Shown here: positions 1 through 8,684 of the stretch, in pieces
Position numbering within the stretch: the first letter of the stretch is position 1
How the letters are laid out: the number at the start of each line of letters is the position of its first letter
Source: Marixanthomonas sp963974425
GTDB lineage: Bacteria; Bacteroidota; Bacteroidia; Flavobacteriales; Flavobacteriaceae
Assembly: GCF_963974425.1 (NCBI RefSeq)
Contig: NZ_CAXBCK010000011.1
Location: forward strand, 16,774-80,773
Direction: 5' to 3'
DNA: 64,000 nucleotides
Position numbers and translations under genes: made by a program
Notes under the pieces: model-generated
Databases searched by the model: none
The model's input: only the letters and a program-made list of their open reading frames with translations
What the model was told of the DNA's origin: nothing

Positions 1-187
1 AGACAAGAAATAGAAAATACTTCAAAAAAGCAATAGTTTGAGTGTATGTTGTTGATTGTTAGTGTATTGAATATATTTTTTTTCTTTTAAATTTCGTGAA
101 AATTCCTATAAATCAAAAATATAGTTCTTTATATATAGGTAATCATTGGTTAGGTTTACATTCGAGATTGAAAACTTAAAACCTTTT
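1..187. other. Left-edge intergenic region, nothing recognised
   Basis: AT-rich stretch upstream of the first gene. I see no open reading frame, no convincing hairpin and no clear -7 element. It presumably holds the promoter and leader of the T9SS protein that follows. Confidence 0.4.
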
Positions 188-3100
188 ATGATGAAACAAT
201 TACTTACACTAATTTTTGCTATTTGCTTAGCGTCCTTTAGTCTGCATGCACAATGCGACATATCGGAAAATTTTGACACCTATAATAATGGAGAGGTCCC
301 AACAGACTGGACCATGATTGATGCCACAGATGGAACTTCTTCCTACGGGCGAGTAACTTCAAATCCTTCAGCGCCTAGTCCTGATAGATATTTTAGAATA
401 TATAGTGGAAATGCCACTACGGGAGACCTTATTTTTATTTCCCCAATGGAAGCAACTACTTCAGACGGAAATCACCGGTTGAAGTTCTTTTCGCAAGGAA
501 CCACAGAATCAAGTTTAGTTGTAGGTACTACAGATGCTAGTGATGGAAGTGGAACCTTTACTACATTAGAAACGATAACTCTGTTGGGAACCAATAATGA
601 TGATTGGGAAGCTCAAGAAATAATCATCCCGGCAGGAACGGATGGATATATTTTCTTTCAGCATAACCTTGGATCAACTTTTGACCAAGTGAATATAGAT
701 AGTGTTTGTTTAGAACCAATTCCTACTTGTTTAGAGGTTAGTGCTGTAGAAGTTTCAAACCCTACGCAAACAACCATTGACTTAGCTTGGACAGAAAGCG
801 GCTCTGGTGAGGACAATTGGGAATATGTTGTACAAGAAGAAGGAAGCGGAGAACCTTCTACAAATGGAACGGCTCATACATCAACAGATGCCAACCCTTC
901 ACTTACAGTTAGTGATCTTGACTCTAATACAGTATATGAAGCCTACGTACGTGCCGATTGTGGTGGCGGGGATTATGGTGCTTGGATAAAATCTACTGGC
1001 GTTGTGAGAACAGATTGCGCCCCATTAACAGATAATTTTTGTGAAGATTGGGCTGGAATGCCAGAAGATGAAGTACCAATTTGTTGGAGTGCGATTGATG
1101 ACCCTAATACATCTGGTCATGTTCAATTAGATTATGAGTTTAGTTATAGTAAAAACATGTTAGAGTTGTATGCGGTTAGTACTACTGTTGGAGATCTTAT
1201 CGCCATTTCACCAGATGTTTCAGCTTTTGCTACCGATGGGGCTCATCGTTTACGTTTTACTGCAGGTTCGTCACCAGACGCTCCAGATGTTTTAGCAGTA
1301 GGAACGATGGATGAAAATGATAATTTTGTTGAAATAACAACACTAACCCTTACAAGTGATAGAGATACTGAGTATTTAGTTACCCTACCTGATAATGGTC
1401 ACGATAACTTCGCTTTTAAGCACAGTGGTCAGATTAACAAAACGGTATGGATTAATACAGTTTGTGTTGAAGACTTACCTTCTTGTTTAGAAGTTACAGA
1501 TGTTACAGCATCGAATGTAGATTTTGATTCTGCAGATATTTCTTGGACAGCAAGTGAATCTAACGAAACTGCTTGGGAATATATAGTACAAGAAACTTCG
1601 TTGCCAGCACCAGATGCTACTACTAGCGGTACTGAAATAGCTACTACATCTACCACAGTGTCTTTAGATCAAAATACTGCTTATAAAGCGTATGTACGTG
1701 CAAAATGTGATGTAGACGACTTCGGGGCCTGGGTTGCTTCAGATGAGTTTACATCGGCTTGTAGCAGTTTTGTTGCTGAGTATAATTTTGGTTTTGAAGG
1801 CCCAAATGTTGATGGGGAAGAACTGAAGCCATGTTGGTCAGTATTTGATATAACATTGGGCGATTTTAGAACATACGAAGAACAAGGAAATATTATGCCT
1901 TCAGAAGGAAGTTTAATGATGCGTATGTTCGTCTCTAGTTCCTCAGATTCTGAAGGATTAATCGTGAGTACACCAGAGTTTTCAGATTTAAACATAGATA
2001 AACAAATACGTTTTAAGATGAATAAAAGTGCTGCGAGTACGGCAGATTTAGACATCATTGTAGGAACTATGGCAGATCCTATGGATGCAAGTACTTTTGT
2101 AGTTCTTGATGATACCTCGTTAAACCAATCTACAATTATTGCCGAAACGTGGACGGAGTTTACGATTGACCTTTCAGGTTATGATACAAGTTTAGGGCAC
2201 AATTACATCGCCTTTAAGCCTCAACATTCAGGTACAGGAGGTTCGCAGTTTCTTTATATGGATGACTTTAACTATGAATACAATGAACCTCAAGGCTTAA
2301 ATGATGAACCTGAAACATCTGCTATTTTAACAGCATCAGACGATTATAACTGTAATAATCCTATAACGGGCGACTATCAAGGTGCTACAAGGTCTGAAGA
2401 ATACGGATGTACTTCACCAGATTACGATGGTTATAATGATTTATGGTATCGATTCACCCCTGAAACTTCTGGTCTATATTATTTTGGACTTGAAGCAATT
2501 GACGGTGACCCTATGAATATGTATGTTTATGAAGGTTCATCTGTTAACCCAGTGCCAATTAATTCGGGATGCAGTACACGTTTTACGTCAATCGAGTTAA
2601 ATGCTGGAGAAACATATTTTGTCGGTATTGCAAGTGAAATACCAACAGCACAATTTTCATTATGTGTATCTAAATTTCCAGAAACACCAACAAACGATGA
2701 ACCAAGTGGTGCACTTGAGTTAACCGAGTCAACCGATAGAAACTGTGACAATCCAGTTAGCGGTTATACAGCATCGGCTACCTATTCAACCGATTCTGCT
2801 TGTTCCCCTCAAACAGACGATGTTTGGTACACATTTGTACCAAGTACTACAGCAAACTATACCTTTAAAAGGACGGTAACCAATGGTGGTGCACCAACGT
2901 CAGTATCTGTTTATTCTGGTACTCCCGGAAATATGACTCAAATTACAGAAGGATGTGACTCGTATTTGCAAACTGTGGATTTAACTGCTGGGGAAACCTA
3001 TTACGTAGCAGTTTCAAGTTCAGCTGGTTCCATTCCTTTATATTTTGATTTGTGTGCGTATCAATCACCACCAGCGCCAGGAAATGACGAATGTGTAAAT

Positions 3101-4039
3101 GCTTTCGACTTGAACGTTGGAGAAGATTTTGAAACCAGTTTTATAATTGGTGATAATACTTCTGCTACTAGAAACCCAAATGATCCATTGGTAATTTGTG
3201 ATGGTCTTGAGTTCGAGGAAAAAGGAAAAGATATATGGTACACTGTGACCGTACCAAATTCTGGAAACCTAAAACTGGAAACCAAAAACAACAACGATCC
3301 TTATTTAACCGATACCGGTTTACAAGCCTATGCTGGTGAATGTGGTGCTTTGGAAACTTTATACTGTAGTTCGGATGACGGTGATTACTTTTTCAATTAT
3401 ATTGAATTGACAAATCTTGAGCCTGGCACCGAAGTTTTGGTACGTATGTGGGGTCGAGTAGGGAACTACGGAACCTTCAAAATTGCTGCTTACGATGATT
3501 CTCCGGAATGTAACTACCCGTCCATTTTTACAGTAAGCGATGTTACTGAAACAACGGCTATGGTAAGTTGGACAGCACCAACCCCAGAACCAACAGGAGG
3601 ATATGAATATATTGTACAAGAAGCAGGAACTGGATATCCAGGTGAAAATACTGGGACACCTACAAATGATACCGAAGTACTTTTAGAGGATTTAACTCCT
3701 ATGACTGAGTACGAAGTATATGTAAAAGCATTTTGTAGTGCTAGTGGAAGTGCTTGGGCAGGCCCAATAACTTTTGAAACTAGCGAATTGGGTGTTTCAA
3801 ACATTAACAAGGACCAATTTAAATTGTACCCTAACCCAGTAAATGATGTTGTAAACGTATCATATAAGTCTACAATAGACAGTATATCCATTTATTCCAT
3901 AACTGGACAGTTGGTTTATGATAATGCAATACATACTTCTTCAGCACAAATTAATGTATCACACCTATCAAGTGGGCTGTATATATTAGAAGCTCAAGTT
4001 GAAGGAAGCAAAGTAAGATTTAAAATTATTGTTGAGTAA
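188..4039 (+). CDS. Large secreted protein with fibronectin type III modules and a T9SS type A sorting domain
   Basis: Predicted surface or secreted protein of about 1283 residues. I start at the tandem ATGs (188 or 191) because they begin a good signal peptide (MMKQLLTLIFAICLASFSLHAQ region, cleavage after AQ); an upstream TTG at 146 would only add a polar leader. Modular build: two jelly-roll-like/FN3 modules, each starting at CLEV (near residues 180 and 435) and carrying Y(V/I)VQE; a third FN3 near 1110-1200; and three copies of a domain beginning NDEP or NDEC (near 704, 835 and 966), each with a (D)(L/V/I)WY motif, resembling pre-peptidase C-terminal-like beta domains. The last 70 residues (LYPNP start, IIVE end) are a T9SS sorting domain. 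No catalytic motif is visible, so adhesion or polymer binding is only a guess. A strong terminator follows. Confidence 0.88.
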   Translation: MMKQLLTLIFAICLASFSLHAQCDISENFDTYNNGEVPTDWTMIDATDGTSSYGRVTSNPSAPSPDRYFRIYSGNATTGDLIFISPMEATTSDGNHRLKFFSQGTTESSLVVGTTDASDGSGTFTTLETITLLGTNNDDWEAQEIIIPAGTDGYIFFQHNLGSTFDQVNIDSVCLEPIPTCLEVSAVEVSNPTQTTIDLAWTESGSGEDNWEYVVQEEGSGEPSTNGTAHTSTDANPSLTVSDLDSNTVYEAYVRADCGGGDYGAWIKSTGVVRTDCAPLTDNFCEDWAGMPEDEVPICWSAIDDPNTSGHVQLDYEFSYSKNMLELYAVSTTVGDLIAISPDVSAFATDGAHRLRFTAGSSPDAPDVLAVGTMDENDNFVEITTLTLTSDRDTEYLVTLPDNGHDNFAFKHSGQINKTVWINTVCVEDLPSCLEVTDVTASNVDFDSADISWTASESNETAWEYIVQETSLPAPDATTSGTEIATTSTTVSLDQNTAYKAYVRAKCDVDDFGAWVASDEFTSACSSFVAEYNFGFEGPNVDGEELKPCWSVFDITLGDFRTYEEQGNIMPSEGSLMMRMFVSSSSDSEGLIVSTPEFSDLNIDKQIRFKMNKSAASTADLDIIVGTMADPMDASTFVVLDDTSLNQSTIIAETWTEFTIDLSGYDTSLGHNYIAFKPQHSGTGGSQFLYMDDFNYEYNEPQGLNDEPETSAILTASDDYNCNNPITGDYQGATRSEEYGCTSPDYDGYNDLWYRFTPETSGLYYFGLEAIDGDPMNMYVYEGSSVNPVPINSGCSTRFTSIELNAGETYFVGIASEIPTAQFSLCVSKFPETPTNDEPSGALELTESTDRNCDNPVSGYTASATYSTDSACSPQTDDVWYTFVPSTTANYTFKRTVTNGGAPTSVSVYSGTPGNMTQITEGCDSYLQTVDLTAGETYYVAVSSSAGSIPLYFDLCAYQSPPAPGNDECVNAFDLNVGEDFETSFIIGDNTSATRNPNDPLVICDGLEFEEKGKDIWYTVTVPNSGNLKLETKNNNDPYLTDTGLQAYAGECGALETLYCSSDDGDYFFNYIELTNLEPGTEVLVRMWGRVGNYGTFKIAAYDDSPECNYPSIFTVSDVTETTAMVSWTAPTPEPTGGYEYIVQEAGTGYPGENTGTPTNDTEVLLEDLTPMTEYEVYVKAFCSASGSAWAGPITFETSELGVSNINKDQFKLYPNPVNDVVNVSYKSTIDSISIYSITGQLVYDNAIHTSSAQINVSHLSSGLYILEAQVEGSKVRFKIIVE

Positions 4040-4060
4040 ATTTAGTTGTTAGTTAATACC

Positions 4061-4097
4061 AAAACGTCCCGTTGCATTATGCTTCGGGACGTTTTTT
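4061..4097 (+). terminator. Rho-independent terminator of the T9SS protein gene
   Basis: Arms AAAACGTCCCG and CGGGACGTTTT enclose a 13-nt loop and are followed by a T run, 21 bp past the stop codon. Confidence 0.85.
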
Positions 4098-4102
4098 ATT
4101 CA

Positions 4103-4372
4103 GTCATTTCGACGATAGGAGAAATCGCATTCTACTATTTGCGTATTCCTTTTTAACAGTTATATTTTAAATGGAAAATTTGAAAAAAAATTGGCTCAAG
4201 TCCAAAATGTGATTCCTCGACGTACCTCCTTCAGAATGACTATGATTTGTCATCTCGACGATAGGAGAGATCACATTCTACCAGTCACGTATTCCTCTTC
4301 AGCTGTTGTGTTTTAAAGAAAGCTTTGCTACTTGCAGCGACCTGTGCTGAGCTTCTCGAAGTAAGCGGTCAT
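4103..4372. repeat. REP-like intergenic repeat cluster
   Basis: This 270-bp part of a 349-bp gene-free gap holds two direct copies of a 69-bp unit (4103-4171 and 4249-4317), both starting GTCAT(T/C)TCGACGATAGGAG; by my count 56 of 69 positions agree and most differences are transitions. Between them, 4209-4240 carries a related but inverted sequence ending CTTCAGAATGAC, giving a forward-reverse-forward layout. A further element at 4339-4370 contains TGCTGAGCTTCTCGAAG. There is no coding potential. This resembles the short interspersed palindromic repeats common between genes in flavobacterial genomes. Confidence 0.65.
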
Positions 4373-4388
4373 GTAAATAGTAACATCC

Positions 4389-4856
4389 TTACGCCCGTGA
4401 TTTGTTTTTCACCTTAATTGTCCACTCAAACTCAAAAACCGAAACGATATCTCCAGCTTTATCAACACCTTGAGATTTCATCCAAATAGTTTGCCCTTCG
4501 CCAGTTTTAACTGCCTCTTGAATGGCTTCTTTTACTTTAACTCCATCTTCACAGCTAAACGTAATTCTTCCTTTTGCTTTTTTTGAAAACGAAGCTTTAT
4601 TATTGGCCACCAGCATTGAAATTCTTTCATCACTTTCTTTAATGGTCGCCATGACCATGGCGCCGGTGCTCAACTCGGCAGCCATTCCTTGCACGGCCCA
4701 AAACATGGACTTAAAGGGGTTTTGATTGATCCATTTATGACGTACCGAAGTTACGCAAGTTGTTTCATTTATACTCTTAACCCGAACACCTGTAAACCAA
4801 GCAGAAGGTAATTTAAAAAATAAAAAAGTATTGATTTTTGAAGGTGTAAGTGGCAT
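4389..4856 (-). CDS. DUF4442 domain protein (hotdog-fold thioesterase-like)
   Basis: A 155-residue protein matching the DUF4442 family, which is related to acyl-CoA thioesterases of the hotdog fold. The central helix segment around FKSMFWAVQGMAAELSTG is the family hallmark, followed by the strands AMVMATIK and ISMLVANNKASFSKKAKG. Length is normal and there is no signal peptide, so it should be cytoplasmic. Substrate unknown; general acyl-thioester hydrolysis is a family-level inference. It is a single gene on the minus strand, divergent from the PspC operon and separated from it by 134 bp. The ATG at 4856 is the only sensible start. Confidence 0.78.
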   Translation of the reverse strand: MPLTPSKINTFLFFKLPSAWFTGVRVKSINETTCVTSVRHKWINQNPFKSMFWAVQGMAAELSTGAMVMATIKESDERISMLVANNKASFSKKAKGRITFSCEDGVKVKEAIQEAVKTGEGQTIWMKSQGVDKAGDIVSVFEFEWTIKVKNKSRA

Positions 4857-4956
4857 ATTCAGTGGTTTTAAGGCGAATATACACCAAAAAAAGGAACCAT
4901 GCTAATTCTTAAAATTATGTTAAATTTTAGTACTATACATAACATAATACCTTTTT

Positions 4957-4976
4957 TTGTACATATATTTGTATAA
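4957..4976 (+). promoter_or_regulatory. Palindrome over the -7 element of the PspC/PadR operon
   Basis: TTGTACA-TATATT-TGTATAA is an imperfect inverted repeat (6 of 7 arm bases). Its centre contains TATATTTG (4964-4971), a full match to the Bacteroidetes -7 consensus TANNTTTG, 19 bp before the ATG at 4991. No good -33 TTG lies at the usual spacing. Since the operon encodes a PadR repressor, this is a reasonable autoregulatory site (inference). Confidence 0.5.
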
Positions 4977-4990
4977 GAAATTAATAAGCA

Positions 4991-5527
4991 ATGGCAACAA
5001 CCTTTACAAATCTATCTGAAAAAGAAGCTGAAAATCAAAAAAATATCGCAGCGGGCATTCATTTGAGTACCTTTTTAAAGTATTTATTTCCGTTTGCAAA
5101 TTTTATTGCTCCGTTAATATTATGGACCATCCATAAAGAAAAACCATTTGTGGATAGTCATGGAAAACGAGCGATAAACTTTCAGTTAAGCATTTTGTTA
5201 TATTCAATAGGAATAGGAGTATTATGCTTACCATTCTTTGTGATTTTTGCAGCAGATTTCATTTCACTTATAGAAACAATGGAGCACACCATAGGAAATC
5301 CTGGCTTCGCTGAAATTAGAAATCTTTCAGGATACATTCTTTTATTCGGTATAGCAGGACTGTTACTTTTCGGCTTATTCATATTAGAACTGTACGCCGT
5401 AATTACCGCAACTATGTATGCCGCTAAAGGCAAACTATATAAATACCCATTATGCATACCTTTTTTAAAATCATCTTCTGAACCTGTTTCAGAAATCAAT
5501 CAATCAAAAAATGAGCACACTAGTTAA
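4991..5527 (+). CDS. DUF4870 domain membrane protein
   Basis: A 178-residue inner-membrane protein. The cytoplasmic start (LSEKEAENQKNIAAGIHLS) leads into membrane spans near residues 30-45, 65-90 and 110-145. The stretch PFANFIAPLILW...HGKRAINFQLS is the conserved DUF4870 core. The molecular role is unknown; family members often sit beside PspC and PadR genes, as here. First gene of an apparent five-gene operon (4991-8547). Its last 17 bases overlap the start of the small ORF that follows, which suggests translational coupling. Confidence 0.82.
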   Translation: MATTFTNLSEKEAENQKNIAAGIHLSTFLKYLFPFANFIAPLILWTIHKEKPFVDSHGKRAINFQLSILLYSIGIGVLCLPFFVIFAADFISLIETMEHTIGNPGFAEIRNLSGYILLFGIAGLLLFGLFILELYAVITATMYAAKGKLYKYPLCIPFLKSSSEPVSEINQSKNEHTS

Positions 5528-5681
5528 CATCGTATTGGCAGCAGTTTTAAGTTTTTTAGGCGCCGAAGTGCAAAAAGAGCGTAACGAGACAGCTATGAAT
5601 ACATCGATACAATGCCAGCAAACCGTTGAAAACGTACAAGCAGTATTGTTCACAGAAAATGAAGCTATTAATTGTAAATAG
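5511..5681 (+). CDS. Small exported protein in the PspC/PadR operon
   Basis: A 56-codon ORF starting with ATG inside the end of the DUF4870 gene and ending 5 bp before the padR ATG. The product begins MSTLVNIVLAAVLSFLGA, a plausible short signal or membrane segment, then a polar tail with two cysteines (residues 35 and 55) and Glu/Gln-rich sequence. I recognise no family. Support for it being real: it fills the gap exactly, it overlaps the upstream gene by 17 nt, and without it there would be an unusual 159-bp hole in a tight operon. It lacks a strong ribosome-binding site, which is normal in this phylum. It could be a microprotein partner of the membrane stress proteins (inference). Confidence 0.55.
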   Translation: MSTLVNIVLAAVLSFLGAEVQKERNETAMNTSIQCQQTVENVQAVLFTENEAINCK

Positions 5682-5686
5682 GACCG

Positions 5687-6025
5687 ATGAAAATTGAAAA
5701 CACAAAAGCGCAAATGCGTAAAGGAGTTTTGGAGTATTGTATCCTTTCCGTTTTAAAGGACGGCGAGGCATATACATCAGATATTCTTGATACCTTAAAA
5801 GACGCGAAAATGCTGGTAGTAGAAGGAACAATCTATCCGCTGCTTACCCGATTAAAAAATGCAGGATTACTTTCCTACCGATGGGAAGAATCTACCAGTG
5901 GGCCACCACGTAAATATTATGAACTGACCGAAACCGGACAGCTATTTTTAAATGAATTGAATACTACCTGGAGCGAACTGCAACAGGCAGTAAACAGAGT
6001 AACCAGCGAAAACACTACGAAATGA
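5687..6025 (+). CDS. PadR family transcriptional regulator
   Basis: A 112-residue winged-helix regulator of the short PadR type. The N-terminal helix-turn-helix (KGVLEYCILSVLK...TSDILDTLK) and the wing (SGPPRKYYELTETG) are both clear. PadR proteins usually repress their own operon and respond to small ligands or envelope stress. The stop overlaps the next ATG (ATGA), so it is translationally coupled to the PspC gene. The likely target is the palindrome at the operon promoter (4957-4976); this is inference. Full length, no abnormality. Confidence 0.9.
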   Translation: MKIENTKAQMRKGVLEYCILSVLKDGEAYTSDILDTLKDAKMLVVEGTIYPLLTRLKNAGLLSYRWEESTSGPPRKYYELTETGQLFLNELNTTWSELQQAVNRVTSENTTK

Positions 6026-7809
6026 AAAAGACAGTAAACATAAATTTAGCAGGCACCTTTTTTCATATAGATGAGGATGCCTTTGGGAAACTTTCACGAT
6101 ACCTCGATGCTATTAAAAGATCGCTTACCGATCCTAATGGGAGTGACGAAATTATGCGGGATATTGAAGCTCGTATTGCTGAACTTTTTTCAGAAAAAAT
6201 CGAAACGAAAGCCCAGGTAATTTCTTTAAAAGAATTGGACGAGGTAATAGCCGTAATGGGACAACCGGAAGATTATCAGGTTGATGAAGAAATGTTTGAG
6301 GATGTACCACCTACACAAAAAAGTAGTCGCCGTAGAAGCTCTACAAGACAACAGTTGTTTAGAGATATTGACAACAAATTTATCTCAGGGGTTTCTTCTG
6401 GGTTAGGGCATTATTTGGGCATCGATGCAATCTGGATTCGTCTACTTTGGATCATCTTGACGATTCTTTCACAAGGAGTATTTATTGTCGTGTACATCAT
6501 CTTCTGGATATTGGTTCCAGCAGCGGTAACCACTTCAGATAAATTGAGAATGACAGGTGAACCCGTTAATATTTCAAACATAGAACGGAAATTTAAGGAA
6601 GGTTATGACACCGTTGCCGATAAAGTAAAAAATGCCGATTACGATAAATATGGACAAAAAGTAAAAAAAGGAACTTCGGGTTTCTTTGATACGTTGGGTA
6701 AAATAATCGTGACGCTATTCACCATTTTTGTGAAGTTTTTAGGGTTGTTATTTATTCTTATATCAATAAGTGCTTTGATCGGCCTTATCGTTAGTTTGTT
6801 TACGTTAGGAACAGTAGGATTCTGGGGTACGGGTGAAGTGATGGAGTACATAACTATGTTTGACACCACAGGTACCCCCATCTGGATTATTTCTCTATTA
6901 ACGCTTTTCGCAGTTGGGATTCCATTTTTTGTACTATTCATTTTAGGACTTAAAATGTTAATCAACAACTTAAAGTCGATAGGGACAAAAGCGAAGATCA
7001 CCTTATTAATCGTATGGTTTATATCATTAATCATATTGGGGATTTTAGGGATAAAGCAAGCTACGCAGAGAGCGTATGATGGAGAAGATATAGCTGAAAC
7101 AGTCCTTCCCGTTAAAAAAGGAGATACGTTGCAGTTAAAAATGCGTGCCGATAGTCAATATGAATATGAAGCACATCGTCACGGCGGGTTAGAGCTGAAA
7201 TACAATGAAAATGACGAAAGGATTATCTACAGCAATGATATTCGGTTAATCGTTCGATCTACTAAGGATTCTGTTGGAAAACTATTGATAGAGCGTAAAG
7301 CTGAAGGAAAAAGCTTTTTAGACGCTAAAAAACACGCAGAAGCCATTGAGTACAATTATTCTATGGAGAATGGAGTTTTGCTTTTAGATGGCTTCTTAAC
7401 TACAGGAACAGACAATAAGTTCCATGATCAAGAAGTAGAGATAACGCTGTATTTACCAGAAGGAAGTATTTTAATTGCAAATAAAAACACCTATTCATAC
7501 CATAGAAACGATTCTCGTTACGAAGATATTTTAGAAAATGGTGATGAAGAGAAAACACTATTGATACTACGTGATGCGACACAATGTATAGATTGTGAAG
7601 ATGCTGTTGATGAAGAAGAAATAGAGACTATAGGTGAAACTTCAGAAATGGAAGAAGAGTTAGAAGAAGAATTAGAAGATGATTTTGATGACGATACCTC
7701 TTCCTCAAATTGGAAAGAAGGCGTTGAAAATAAATTTGATGAAAAGAAAACCGATTCAGTTTCTCAACAGAATAAAACCATAGTAACAGATTCAATCAAT
7801 AACCAATAA
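6022..7809 (+). CDS. PspC domain membrane protein
   Basis: A 595-residue protein related to phage-shock protein C. Residues 1-95 form a soluble N-terminal domain common in Bacteroidetes PspC proteins. The PspC domain spans about 112-172 (FRDIDNKFISGVSSGLGHYLG, then the membrane segment with WIRLLWIILT). Three more membrane spans lie near 228-265, 285-310 and 328-345, followed by a beta-rich extracytoplasmic region (about 350-520) and a very acidic tail (EEELEEELEDDFDDD). PspC proteins sense or counter inner-membrane damage. It sits between PadR and a GIN/Toastrack lipoprotein, an association known from comparative studies of Psp systems. The 4-bp overlap with padR fixes the start. Confidence 0.88.
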   Translation: MKKTVNINLAGTFFHIDEDAFGKLSRYLDAIKRSLTDPNGSDEIMRDIEARIAELFSEKIETKAQVISLKELDEVIAVMGQPEDYQVDEEMFEDVPPTQKSSRRRSSTRQQLFRDIDNKFISGVSSGLGHYLGIDAIWIRLLWIILTILSQGVFIVVYIIFWILVPAAVTTSDKLRMTGEPVNISNIERKFKEGYDTVADKVKNADYDKYGQKVKKGTSGFFDTLGKIIVTLFTIFVKFLGLLFILISISALIGLIVSLFTLGTVGFWGTGEVMEYITMFDTTGTPIWIISLLTLFAVGIPFFVLFILGLKMLINNLKSIGTKAKITLLIVWFISLIILGILGIKQATQRAYDGEDIAETVLPVKKGDTLQLKMRADSQYEYEAHRHGGLELKYNENDERIIYSNDIRLIVRSTKDSVGKLLIERKAEGKSFLDAKKHAEAIEYNYSMENGVLLLDGFLTTGTDNKFHDQEVEITLYLPEGSILIANKNTYSYHRNDSRYEDILENGDEEKTLLILRDATQCIDCEDAVDEEEIETIGETSEMEEELEEELEDDFDDDTSSSNWKEGVENKFDEKKTDSVSQQNKTIVTDSINNQ

Positions 7810-7821
7810 ATCAATACAGTC

Positions 7822-8547
7822 ATGAAACCAATCCATGTAATTTTACTAGTCTTGATAGCAGGCTTTAGTACTGCTTGTCAATTTGATATTAACCTTGGGC
7901 AAACCAATGGTGACGGTAATGTTGTAACCGAAGAACGACCTGTCTCAGAATCATTTACCGCTGTACGCGGAAGCGCAGGCTTAGATGTTTTCTTAACCAA
8001 AGGCGACGAAGAAAAAATTGTTGTAGAAGCCGATGAAAACCTACTTGCTATTATTGAAACTGAAATAATAGACGGCAAATTAAAAATAGGAACTAAAGAA
8101 AACATTGGTCGTTCTAAAGCGAAAAAAGTATACGTAACGTATACTGAATTAAATACCATTGAAGCCAGCAGTGGTGCCGATGTGATAGGAAACTCAGTCG
8201 TGGAAAGCGAACGTTTAACATTAGATTGTAGTAGCGGCGGCGATCTTGAAGTAGAAGTTTTTTCAAAACATGTAATTGCTGAAACCAGCAGTGGTGCCGA
8301 TATAAATGTTTCTGGTAAAGCGACAAATCTAGACGCATCTGCTTCCAGTGGGAGTGATTTAAATGCGAAAGATCTTTTAGTAATTAATTGCAAGGCCGAT
8401 GTATCTAGCGGTGCCGATATTACTGTAAACGTTCAAGATAAACTTGTTTCTGAAACATCTAGTGGCGGTGATGTTCACTATTATGGTAATCCTGGGAATG
8501 TTTCGAAAAATGAAAGCAAATCTGGCGGCGGAACCCATAAAATGTAA
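7822..8547 (+). CDS. Head-GIN (DUF2807/Toastrack) lipoprotein
   Basis: A 241-residue lipoprotein: the signal peptide ends in the lipobox STAC (Cys near residue 19). The remainder is the head-GIN/DUF2807 domain, a right-handed beta-helix-like fold. Six copies of S-S-G-(A/G/S)-D occur about every 17-22 residues between roughly 114 and 220, probably one per coil. DUF2807 domains are grouped with LiaF-type Toastrack domains, which partner PspC and envelope-stress regulators. It lies 12 bp after the PspC gene and is last in the operon, with a terminator after it. Outer-membrane or periplasmic location is likely. Confidence 0.87.
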   Translation: MKPIHVILLVLIAGFSTACQFDINLGQTNGDGNVVTEERPVSESFTAVRGSAGLDVFLTKGDEEKIVVEADENLLAIIETEIIDGKLKIGTKENIGRSKAKKVYVTYTELNTIEASSGADVIGNSVVESERLTLDCSSGGDLEVEVFSKHVIAETSSGADINVSGKATNLDASASSGSDLNAKDLLVINCKADVSSGADITVNVQDKLVSETSSGGDVHYYGNPGNVSKNESKSGGGTHKM

Positions 8548-8576
8548 CTAAAAGCAATATCAACCAACCAAAAAGC

Positions 8577-8607
8577 AAAAACCGAAGACAATTCAGCTTC
8601 GGTTTTT
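8577..8607 (+). terminator. Terminator of the PspC operon
   Basis: AAAACCGAAG and CTTCGGTTTT form a 10-bp stem followed by more T residues, 30 bp after the GIN gene. Confidence 0.85.
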
Positions 8608-8684
8608 GTTGTTTCAGTAGTTTTTATTTCAACCTTACAACCTATAATTACTATTTTAGTAGCGTAAAAAATAAGTAAGAGAAC

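Noticed and set aside
4103..4372. Insertion sequence remnant or CRISPR
   Set aside because: No transposase fragment in any frame, and only two or three diverged copies without regular spacers; a REP-like element fits better.
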